Translations under genes and position numbers: made by a program | Part shown: in pieces, positions 16,970 through 23,731 of the stretch | How the letters are laid out: each line of letters begins with the position of its first letter | Numbering within the stretch: the stretch's first letter is position 1 | Source of the DNA: Sphingomonas sp. SRS2 | GTDB taxonomy: Bacteria; Pseudomonadota; Alphaproteobacteria; Sphingomonadales; Sphingomonadaceae | Assembly (NCBI RefSeq): GCF_000971055.1 | Contig: NZ_LARW01000115.1 | Span: 1-43,500 of the forward strand | Direction of reading: 5' to 3' | DNA: 43,500 bases | Notes under the pieces: model-generated | What the model saw: only the letters and a program-made list of their open reading frames with translations | Database searches by the model: none | Told to the model about the DNA's origin: nothing

Positions 16970-18240
16970 TGACGGATCCAGCGCAATCGGACGAATGGGA
17001 TGCGGCAACAAGCTATCAGATTTCCGACGCGGACATCGAGCGCGCGAAGTTGCTGCTGGGTGTCGATACGGCCTCGGCGGAGCGTCAGCAGAACCAGACC
17101 GCGAGCTATGACAATATTTTTGGGTTCGTCCATGGCGTGGGAAACGACAATCCGCTGCACCGGGATCGCGATTATGCGCGATCCACGCGATGGGGCGATA
17201 TCATCGCTCCCGGAATGATGGCGGGTATCCTGAACGCGCCGATGCGGGGTGACCCCATAGATTCCAGGATCAAAGAACAGACCCGCGGACTGTTTCGTGG
17301 CGTGCATGTCTTCGTTTCGGGCGGCAACTGGACCTGGTACCGGCCGATCTATGCCGGCGACACGATCTTCATGTTCAGCGGTGACGAAAGCCAGGAGGTG
17401 AAGCCGTCCGAATTTTCAGGCCGTTCGGTCATCCGCGTCCGTCGCGATGTGAAGATGAACCAGCGCGGAGAGGTGGTGGCGGTCTATCGCAGCCTTCGCG
17501 TGCTGACCGAAAGGAAGGCGGCCCGCACGCGGGGAAAATATAGCGGCATCGAGGCGGCAACCTACACGGCCGACCAGATTCGCGAGATTGATGAGATCTA
17601 TGCCGCGGAAAAGGTGAGAGGGCGTGAGCCCCGTTTCTTCGAAGATGTGCAGGTCGGCGATCAGCTCGGCACGATGGCCAAGGGACCGCTTACCATTACC
17701 GACGTCGTGTTGTTTCATGCCGGCGGCTATGGCTATGCCCCTTACCAGCCGTCGGTGGGGCGGATGAGCTGGAAAAACAGGAAGCGCATTCCGGCCTTCT
17801 ATGTGAACAACGAGCAGGGGATTCCCGATGTTGCGCAGCGGTTGCACTGGGATGAGAAATGGGCCCGGGCGATCGGTAATCCGATGGCCTATGACTATGG
17901 CCTGATGCGCGAAAACTACCTCTATCACTTTCACACCGATTGGTGTGGCGATGACGGCATTGTCGTTCATTTCGATGATAAGGTGCGCAAGTTCAATTAT
18001 ATCGGCGATACGCAGATCATAACCGGTGAAGTGGTAGCCAAGCGAACCGAAGAAGGACGTTGCCTGGTCGATGTCGTCACTCGGATGACCAACCAACGCG
18101 GTGAGGTTACGGTTGAGGCCACTGCGATAATTTGTTTGCCAAGCCGATCGTCGGGAAGCGCATTATATCCACCAGTGCCGGTAGGGCTTGAACGACGAGC
18201 GGTTGAACTAATGGCACGCCATTGGGAACTCCGCAGATAG
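16966..18240 (+). CDS. Double hot-dog MaoC-like hydratase/dehydratase (FAS1-like dehydratase domain)
   Basis: Predicted enoyl-CoA hydratase of 424 aa made of two hot-dog domains. The first has VHGVGNDNPLHRDRDYARS, close to the hydratase-2 motif (GDxNPxH), at about 50-68. The second starts near EDVQVGDQLGTMAKGPLT and includes the VLFHAGGYG segment. The start is ATG 16966, in an ATGA overlap with the hydrolase stop and behind GGAGAG; an upstream in-frame ATG at 16915 would lie inside the hydrolase gene. It closes the operon that begins at 12068 and would hydrate the double bond made by the acyl-CoA dehydrogenases. No terminator is visible, and IS debris begins within about 90 bp. Confidence 0.88.
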   Translation: MMTDPAQSDEWDAATSYQISDADIERAKLLLGVDTASAERQQNQTASYDNIFGFVHGVGNDNPLHRDRDYARSTRWGDIIAPGMMAGILNAPMRGDPIDSRIKEQTRGLFRGVHVFVSGGNWTWYRPIYAGDTIFMFSGDESQEVKPSEFSGRSVIRVRRDVKMNQRGEVVAVYRSLRVLTERKAARTRGKYSGIEAATYTADQIREIDEIYAAEKVRGREPRFFEDVQVGDQLGTMAKGPLTITDVVLFHAGGYGYAPYQPSVGRMSWKNRKRIPAFYVNNEQGIPDVAQRLHWDEKWARAIGNPMAYDYGLMRENYLYHFHTDWCGDDGIVVHFDDKVRKFNYIGDTQIITGEVVAKRTEEGRCLVDVVTRMTNQRGEVTVEATAIICLPSRSSGSALYPPVPVGLERRAVELMARHWELRR

Positions 18241-18327
18241 GCTGATCCGACGGCGACGTCGCGTAGAGGTGGTGCCGGAAATTTGGACAGGATGTTAAGC
18301 TAATCCCGACCTGAGGAATGGACGGGA

Positions 18328-18390
18328 ATGAAGACGACGGGGAAGGGGTATTCGCCGGAGTTCAAGGCGAAAGTGGCGCTGGAAGCGACG
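18328..18390 (+). pseudogene. IS3-family orfA fragment (transposase N-terminus)
   Basis: The first 20 codons read MKTTGKGYSPEFKAKVALEA, the N-terminus of IS3-family OrfA helix-turn-helix proteins. After this the frame loses all resemblance (PLRSYAVCSD and so on), so the gene is cut at about 18390. The preceding 60 bp probably retain the left end of the element. It is a non-functional remnant. Confidence 0.75.
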
Positions 18391-18513
18391 CCGCTGCGGT
18401 CCTATGCGGTTTGTTCTGACGTTCCGGTGGGGAGAAGGCGGCGAGACTCGAATGACGTTGCGACCCTCGCAGCCAAGATCATGGCGGTGACGGGCTCCCC
18501 GGATTGTTACCAG

Positions 18514-18864
18514 TCAGAGGTAGAGTCCGGCTCCTTCATGATGGTTGGTTGAGGTGATGGCAACGTATCTGGGGGCATGCCCCCAGATACGTTGGCCGGC
18601 GATCTCGGCGGGGGTGCGCCCGCCCAGTTTCGAGTGTGGCCTGACGTGGTTATAGTCATGCTGCCAGGCATCGAGTACGAAGCGGGCATGGGCCAGCGAC
18701 GTGAACAGCGTCTCGTTGAGGCATTCGTCCCGCAGGCGGCCATTGAAGCTTTCGACGAAGCCGTTCTGCATCGGCTTGCCAGGGGCTATGTAGTGCCACT
18801 CGACCCGGCGCTCCTGCGACCAGCGCAGGATAGCCGACGAGGTCAGCTCGGTGCCGTAGCACAT
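18514..18864 (-). pseudogene. IS3-family orfB fragment (DDE transposase C-terminal part)
   Basis: About 116 codons of an rve/DDE transposase: [56 protein letters not shown], then the end GAGLYL. The glutamate of the catalytic triad (in VESFNG) is present, but the motif expected as DNGTE reads CYGTE, and everything upstream is missing. It is therefore 5'-truncated almost exactly at the second catalytic Asp. Its orientation is opposite to the orfA fragment at 18328, so the two do not form one simple element. Confidence 0.85.
18561..18594. repeat. 34-bp perfect palindrome inside the IS3 orfB remnant
   Basis: The sequence is its own reverse complement for 34 bp, centred between 18577 and 18578 with core GGGGGCATGCCCCC. 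In the transposase frame it encodes [11 protein letters not shown]. It may be a natural part of the gene or an internal binding or cruciform site of the element. Confidence 0.9.
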
Positions 18865-18893
18865 TGGGAAGCGCCGGTTCGGGAGCCGCGGTG

Positions 18894-18941
18894 GCCCTGA
18901 TGAAGACAAGGCCGCGAAGCGGCCGCAGGCTTCATCAGGGC
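18894..18941. repeat. 48-nt two-tier hairpin
   Basis: Outer arms GCCCTGATGAAG (18894-18905) and CTTCATCAGGGC (18930-18941) pair over 12 bp without mismatch. Inside them GGCCGC (18910-18915) and GCGGCC (18919-18924) close a GAA loop. It lies at the junction of the IS3 and IS110 remnants and may be an element end. Confidence 0.88.
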
Positions 18942-18992
18942 AAGCCATGGCCGACCAGCAGGTGTCTAAAGTGAAGTTGTCGAGACAACACT

Positions 18993-19178
18993 TTGGAGGC
19001 CGCCCGCACGCGCGAGGCGCTGCATAACGGCTGGGACAAGAACGACCCGAAGGACGCTCAGGTCATCCTGCACATGCTGCGGATTGGCGCGACGCAGCGC
19101 TATGTCGATCCGCTGGCGGCCGGGATCAACGATCTGCAGGAACTGTCGAAGACCCACGAGACGATCTCCAAGGTGTGA
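18993..19178 (+). pseudogene. IS110-family transposase fragment
   Basis: About 60 codons match the DEDD transposase domain of IS110-family elements: [16 protein letters not shown], then TQRYVDPL and INDLQELSKTHETIS. Both the N-terminal part and the rest of the transposase are missing; a stop follows at 19176-19178. It is a remnant only. Confidence 0.85.
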
Positions 19179-19251
19179 ATAAGCGCTGAAGCGGGACCCC
19201 TGAGGTTGGTCAGGCTAACTTACTGAGAGAAATGGAAAATATTGACTGGTG

Positions 19252-19283
19252 CAGGGTCAGAATCGGCGCCGATCTTGACCCTG
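19252..19283. repeat. Near-perfect 32-bp dyad, possible IS21-type end
   Basis: CAGGGTCA (19252-19259) pairs with TGACCCTG (19276-19283), and ATCGGCGCCGAT forms the centre; only two of the 16 positions per arm fail to match. A further GGGGTCACGCTTCAATGC lies at about 19334-19351. Repeated GGTCA motifs near ends are typical of IS21-family elements, but no istA or istB remnant is seen. Element assignment is weak; the dyad itself is certain. Confidence 0.4.
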
Positions 19284-19367
19284 GCGAAGGAGGAATTTCG
19301 GCAATTATATCAATCGTTTGAACGAATTTCTGTGGGGGTCACGCTTCAATGCTGATTTTCAATCTTG

Positions 19368-19625
19368 TCAAATCTGCACGGAATTTGAGTCAGAGCCCCG
19401 TTTGCGCGCCGATTGACACGCTTGACGCAGTATCGCTGCGGCCGCCTCGGCCATCAGCTGAATATCACGCGCGCTCGTCTCGATACGCTCGGCTCGTGCA
19501 ATCTGCTCACGTTCGTTCGCTTCTTTGGACTGCCCCTCCATCGCGTCGGCCGCAGCGTCTTCGAGCTTACTGGTGATCCGCGCGAATATACGAGTGACAA
19601 GCTCAGCGCGTTCTTCCTGGTCCAT
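19368..19625 (-). CDS. Small hypothetical protein, divergent member of the recombinase cassette
   Basis: An 85-aa, probably helical, charged protein beginning MDQEERAELVTRIFARI. The middle is rich in Glu, Ala, Arg and Lys (EDAAADAMEGQSKEANERE) and could form a coiled coil. The start is supported by an exact GGAGG a few bases upstream of ATG 19625; the frame extends upstream without a better start. It is transcribed away from the DUF3489 gene across a 216-bp gap. I do not recognise a function. Its position suggests it belongs to the cassette, perhaps as a regulatory or accessory peptide. Confidence 0.65.
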   Translation of the reverse strand: MDQEERAELVTRIFARITSKLEDAAADAMEGQSKEANEREQIARAERIETSARDIQLMAEAAAAILRQACQSARKRGSDSNSVQI

Positions 19626-19841
19626 GGGCACCTCCGCCTCCACCAAGGCCGGAACCCGTCGCACAGTCCATATCCAGCATTTTGGGTCGCACAATTCGCT
19701 CGACTTCATTGCGATAGCAAGCATTGCTGTTCGTGTGAATCGCACCGGCTGAACGCGCCGGCGCAGGCTCCGACCGGGCGACCGGCGGGGCTCTGGGTGG
19801 TGGGACCGACAATAGGGTCGGCCCGGATAAGGACCACCCAC

Positions 19842-20360
19842 ATGACAAAACTCACCGATATCCAGCTCGTGCTGCTCACCAGCGCCTGCCAGCGTGAAGA
19901 CGGCAGTTTACTACCTCCGCCCAAGAGTCTGGGGGCTCAGGCCGGGCGCATCCGCAAGGCGGTCGAAGCGCTTATCAAGAACGGGTTCGCGATTGAGCGC
20001 GAGGGTATGTCAGCGATGCAGGCCTGGCGCAGCGACGGCGATCTCACCATCGGCGTCGTGATCACCGACGCGGGTCGCGCGATCACCGATCCCCCCGTAG
20101 ATGATGCGAACGGCGCCCCTGAGCCGGCGACCGATGCCAGGGTCGAACCGGTACCGGCTCGCCCGGCCAGCAAGCAGGCGCAGGTGATCGACCTGCTCAA
20201 GCGCGACAGCGGAGCGACGCTCACCGACATCGTCAAGCTGACGGGCTGGCTCCCCCACACCTCGCGGGCAGCCCTGACGGGGCTGCGCAAGAAGGGCCAC
20301 CCGATCAGCAGCGAGAAGGTTGCGGGAATTACCCGCTACCAGATCGCGACGGCCGCCTGA
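19842..20360 (+). CDS. DUF3489 domain protein with winged-helix-like C-terminus
   Basis: A 172-aa protein starting MTKLTDIQLVLLTSA. Residues of about 1-75 are the region typical of DUF3489 N-termini, followed by a proline- and alanine-rich linker. A C-terminal segment of about 105-170 (SKQAQVIDLLKRDSGATL, then TGWLPHTSRAALTGLRKKG) reads like a winged helix-turn-helix. DNA binding is therefore likely. AAGGA upstream supports the start, and a small hairpin (CCGAC/GTCGG, 19806-19821) lies in the leader. DUF2924 starts two bases after its stop. Members of this family commonly accompany large serine recombinases in alphaproteobacteria; a role as recombination-directionality factor or regulator is inference. 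Confidence 0.85.
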   Translation: MTKLTDIQLVLLTSACQREDGSLLPPPKSLGAQAGRIRKAVEALIKNGFAIEREGMSAMQAWRSDGDLTIGVVITDAGRAITDPPVDDANGAPEPATDARVEPVPARPASKQAQVIDLLKRDSGATLTDIVKLTGWLPHTSRAALTGLRKKGHPISSEKVAGITRYQIATAA

Positions 20361-20361
20361 C

Positions 20362-20802
20362 ATGGTAAGGCTTGACGACAAACTGGCTGCGCTGGCGACG
20401 ATGTCGCCGGCGCAGCTGCGCGGAGAATGGCTGCAGACGTTCGGCAACGCCGCACCACCGCTCGGCCACCGGTTGCTGGCGCTCGCCATCGCCAGCCGCC
20501 TGCAGGAGAAAGCCAGGGGCGGCCTTTCCGCCAAGCTGGTCCGCGAGGTCGACACTCTCGTGCGGCAGGTGGGGCGGGGCGGGGAGATCAAAGCATCCGC
20601 ATCGGCCACGCTTCGCCCCGGTACGCAGCTCGTCCGCGAGTGGCGCGGCAGCACGCACAGGGTGATGATCCTCGATGAGGCTTATCTCTACCGGGACGAG
20701 CGCTACGGCTCGCTCAGCGAGATCGCCCGCAAGATCACTGGCGCGCATTGGTCGGGCCCTCGCTTCTTCGGACTGACCAAGACTGCCGGAGCGGCGGCAT
20801 GA
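20362..20802 (+). CDS. DUF2924 domain protein
   Basis: A 146-aa protein beginning MVRLDDKLAALATMS, with the DUF2924 hallmarks LRGEWLQTFG, a central helical region, and a C-terminal basic domain PGTQLVREWRGSTHRVMIL, SLSEIARKITGAHWSGPRFFGL. The last segment looks like a small DNA-interacting fold. It starts one base after the DUF3489 stop and overlaps the recombinase start by four bases (ATGA), so the three proteins are probably made together. Function is unknown; co-occurrence with recombinases suggests a partner in integration or excision. Confidence 0.86.
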   Translation: MVRLDDKLAALATMSPAQLRGEWLQTFGNAAPPLGHRLLALAIASRLQEKARGGLSAKLVREVDTLVRQVGRGGEIKASASATLRPGTQLVREWRGSTHRVMILDEAYLYRDERYGSLSEIARKITGAHWSGPRFFGLTKTAGAAA

Positions 20803-22505
20803 CCCGGGGCAGGGCGCCGGAGCCGCAGCGCCGGGAGAAGATTCGCTGCGCTATCTACACGCGCAAGTCGACCGAGGAGGGGCTCGACCAGGAGTTCAAC
20901 AGCCTCGATGCCCAGCGCGAAGCCTGCGCGGCCTATATCATGAGCCAGCGTCACGAAGGCTGGACACTGGTTCCGGACTATTATGACGATGGCGGCTTCA
21001 CCGGCGGCAATATGGACCGGCCGGGCCTCAAGCAGCTCCTCGCCGATGTTGAGACCGGGAAGGTGGATGTCATCGTCGTCTATAAGGTCGATCGCCTAAC
21101 CCGGGCGCTGTCGGACTTCGCCAAGATCGTCGACGTGCTCGATGCCGCAGGCGCCAGCTTCGTCAGCATCACCCAGTCGTTTAATACGACCACCAGCATG
21201 GGGCGGCTCACGCTCAACGTGCTGCTGAGCTTCGCCCAGTTCGAACGCGAGGTGATCTCCGAGCGGGTCCGCGACAAGGTCGCGGCGTCGAAGCGCAAGG
21301 GCATGTGGATGGGCGGCAATTGCCCGCTCGGCTACGACATTCGCGATCGCAAACTCATCGTCAATGAAACCGAAGCCGAAACCGTCCGCTTCATGATGCG
21401 CCGCTATGTCGAGCTCGGAAGCGTCTACGATCTCGCCGCAGAGCTGCGGTCGAAAGGCATCACTTCCAAAATGCATCGCAACGAGGACGGAAAGACCTGG
21501 GGCGGCAAGACCATGATGCCCGGCGCGCTCTATCATATCCTCGGGAACGAGCTTTATCGAGGTATGGTCGTCCACAAGGGCGAAGCCCATCCCGGTGAGC
21601 ATGAAGCGATCATCGACGATGCGCTGTGGACGGCGGTCCAGGAGAAGCTCGCCTCGAATCGGGTTGAGCGCCGTCATCAATCCAATGCCAATGAGGTCAG
21701 CTTGCTGGCGGGGATGATCCGAGATGGCGAAGGACGCAGGATGACGCCGAGCCATGCGAGCCGAGGCGATGTGCGTTACCGCTATTATAATTCGGTCGAT
21801 GAAGGGGAGGGGCCGCATCCGCGACCGATTCGGATCGCTGCCCGGGATATCGAGAAAGCTGTAATCGAGAGCTTCGAGAGCCTCATCGCTGATCGAGCTG
21901 GGCTGACGATGCTCTATCCCCAGCACGACAGCGAGGGATATGAGACGGCGGATCTCATGCGTTCCGCGGGTTTGCTTCATCGGAGCATCCCTACAATGGC
22001 GCCATCGGATCAGCGGGCATTGTTACTGGAGCTGGAAGCGCGGGTGATCGTCCATGCCGATCGTGTCGAGGCGAAGATCGATCATGGATCGCTGGGTCGA
22101 CGGCTGGGGATTGAGATGGTCGAATCGGATCACGATCCCATCGAGCTGAGCATCCCGACGCTGATGGTCCGTCGCGGCACCGACGTGAAGCTCACCATTC
22201 AGTTCGATGCATCCGCATGCTCATCGCGGCGCGATCCTAAGCTGGTCGAACTGATCGTGCAGGCACATCAGGCGAGACGCATGTTGGGGCTTGATGGCAA
22301 GCCGCCTACCATCGCGGACGACATGGAATATCAGGCGCGCAACCATCTCGCGCGGATCGCTCGCTTCGCTTTTTTGGCACCCGACATCACCACGGCGATC
22401 TTCGAAGGGTCGCAGCCGGCGGGTCTATCGGCCCGCAAGCTGATGCGAAGCTCGGACCTCCCGATGGACTGGAAACAGCAGCGAGCCATGCTCGGCTTCG
22501 GCTGA
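20799..22505 (+). CDS. Large serine recombinase
   Basis: Site-specific DNA recombinase of 568 aa. The N-terminal resolvase domain has YTRKS with nucleophile Ser24, then NSLDAQREAC, and VYKVDRLTRAL with active-site arginines. A Recombinase domain follows (YDIRDRKLIVNETEAETVR onwards). Where zinc-ribbon recombinases have LxGLxxCxxC, this one reads LLAGMIRDGEGRRM with no cysteines, so the zinc ribbon is lost or replaced. The start is ATG 20799 in an ATGA overlap with DUF2924. A strong terminator follows 23 bp after the stop. It appears complete and likely active. Its attachment sites are not identified in the window. Confidence 0.93.
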   Translation: MTRGRAPEPQRREKIRCAIYTRKSTEEGLDQEFNSLDAQREACAAYIMSQRHEGWTLVPDYYDDGGFTGGNMDRPGLKQLLADVETGKVDVIVVYKVDRLTRALSDFAKIVDVLDAAGASFVSITQSFNTTTSMGRLTLNVLLSFAQFEREVISERVRDKVAASKRKGMWMGGNCPLGYDIRDRKLIVNETEAETVRFMMRRYVELGSVYDLAAELRSKGITSKMHRNEDGKTWGGKTMMPGALYHILGNELYRGMVVHKGEAHPGEHEAIIDDALWTAVQEKLASNRVERRHQSNANEVSLLAGMIRDGEGRRMTPSHASRGDVRYRYYNSVDEGEGPHPRPIRIAARDIEKAVIESFESLIADRAGLTMLYPQHDSEGYETADLMRSAGLLHRSIPTMAPSDQRALLLELEARVIVHADRVEAKIDHGSLGRRLGIEMVESDHDPIELSIPTLMVRRGTDVKLTIQFDASACSSRRDPKLVELIVQAHQARRMLGLDGKPPTIADDMEYQARNHLARIARFAFLAPDITTAIFEGSQPAGLSARKLMRSSDLPMDWKQQRAMLGFG

Positions 22506-22527
22506 ACTCCAGCACATGAGAGTCATA

Positions 22528-22554
22528 GGGCGGCGCCTCGGTGCCGCCCTTTTT
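22528..22554 (+). terminator. Rho-independent terminator of the recombinase cassette
   Basis: GGGCGGC (22528-22534) pairs with GCCGCCC (22543-22549) and is followed at once by five T residues. It lies 23 bp past the recombinase stop. Positions 22555-22762 beyond it contain no supported gene and may include the edge of the inserted DNA. Confidence 0.88.
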
Positions 22555-22762
22555 CGTTCGTCCCCGCTGGAAGCCGCTGGCACATTCCCAGTGTCACTAA
22601 ACAGGGCCTCAGAGACCTGGCCCTATTTCGCGCCATAGCCGTCGGCCAAAAGCGTCTCTGTCCGATCGCCCGCGAAATCGCGGACGCAAACCCACGGAAA
22701 GTGGGGCATTTTCTGCCAATATCGGAGGTGGCTCGAATGCCGCCATTAGCGGTCAGAAAAAT

Positions 22763-22837
22763 GGCTCCCCGGGCCTGATTCGAACAGGCGACCATTCGAT
22801 TAACAGTCGAACGCTCTACCGCTGAGCTACCGGGGAA
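22763..22837 (-). tRNA. tRNA-Asn (anticodon GTT)
   Basis: The reverse strand folds into a full cloverleaf of 75 nt with an encoded CCA. The acceptor arms TCCCCGG and CCGGGGA pair exactly, the anticodon loop is CTGTTAA with anticodon GTT, and the T loop is TTCGAAT with a five-pair stem. A T-run follows directly after the CCA. The 3' end faces the recombinase cassette, and such tRNA ends are common borders of inserted DNA. Confidence 0.97.
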
Positions 22838-22863
22838 CACTTCTTCGCCTAAGGCGAGGCGCG

Positions 22864-22893
22864 CCTATAGCAGCGCCTTCTTGCGGGTTGCAA
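22864..22893 (-). promoter_or_regulatory. Candidate promoter of tRNA-Asn
   Basis: On the minus strand TTGCAA (22888-22893) and TATAGG (22864-22869) are 18 bp apart, ending about 26 bp before the tRNA 5' end. Both hexamers are plausible for an alphaproteobacterial stable-RNA promoter. Confidence 0.5.
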
Positions 22894-22957
22894 GCCTTTA
22901 GGAACAGTTGATGAGGATGGGGTTAACGTGGCTGCCGAAGCGCCTGTATTTCCGGGC

Positions 22958-23731
22958 TCAGGACGCGAATTGTTCCATCGTGATACGGTCGTCCAGCGCA
23001 TGTTCGGGGTCGAACATCAGCGTCAGCGGGCTCGTCCGGTCGATGCTGACGCTGACATGCGCCACGTCGCGCACTTCGCGCTGGTCCGCGACGGCGCTCA
23101 CCGGGCGCTTGACCGCGTCGAGCACCCGGAAGGAGATCGCATTCTTGTTGGGAAGGATCGCCCCGCGCCAGCGCCGCGGCCGGAAGGGGCTGATCGGGGT
23201 GAGCGCCAGCAGCGAGGATTCGAGCGGCAGGATGGGCCCCTGCGCCGATAGATTATAGGCGGTTGATCCTGCCGGGCTCGCCACCAGCACGCCGTCGCAC
23301 ACCAGTTCGGGCAGGACGACGCGCCCGTCGACCAGCACCTCGATCTTGGCGGTCTCGCGGGTTTCGCGGAGAAGCGATACCTCGTTGATTGCTGGCATCG
23401 TCAGCCGCTCGCCACCCACCGTCGTGGCGTCCATCCGCAGCGGCAGCACCGTGATCGCCTTGGCGTGCTGGATGCGGAGCTCGAGGAGGTCCGGCCGCCA
23501 GTCGTTCATCAGGAAACCGACCGTGCCGAGGTTCATCCCGAACACCGGCAATATTCGGTGCCGGTCGAGCATCCCGTGGAGCGTGCGCAGCATGAAGCCG
23601 TCGCCGCCCAGCGCCACGACCATGTCGGCTCGCTCGATCGGATGCCATTCATATAGTCCGCGTAGTTCGGTCGCGGCTTCCTGCGACGCGGGCGTTGGCG
23701 AGGCGACGAGCGCCATCCGCTTTTCGGTCAT
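22958..23731 (-). CDS. nadK: NAD kinase
   Basis: Cytoplasmic ATP-dependent kinase of 257 aa making NADP from NAD. The diagnostic GGDGF lies at 42-46, followed by GMNLGTVGFL and the NAD-binding segment VLVASPAGSTAYNLSAQGP. Length fits the short alphaproteobacterial form. Its ATG overlaps the moaA stop by four bases, so it is probably co-translated with moaA from a shared message. Confidence 0.95.
   Translation of the reverse strand: MTEKRMALVASPTPASQEAATELRGLYEWHPIERADMVVALGGDGFMLRTLHGMLDRHRILPVFGMNLGTVGFLMNDWRPDLLELRIQHAKAITVLPLRMDATTVGGERLTMPAINEVSLLRETRETAKIEVLVDGRVVLPELVCDGVLVASPAGSTAYNLSAQGPILPLESSLLALTPISPFRPRRWRGAILPNKNAISFRVLDAVKRPVSAVADQREVRDVAHVSVSIDRTSPLTLMFDPEHALDDRITMEQFAS

Noticed and set aside
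18300-22762. A direct repeat of the tRNA-Asn 3' end as a second attachment site
   Set aside because: No second copy of the tRNA 3' segment was noticed in the window; if it exists it lies beyond position 1.
22523-22840. A minus-strand frame of about 105 codons covering the tRNA-Asn gene
   Set aside because: It overlaps a clear tRNA and a terminator, and its translation has no recognisable domain.
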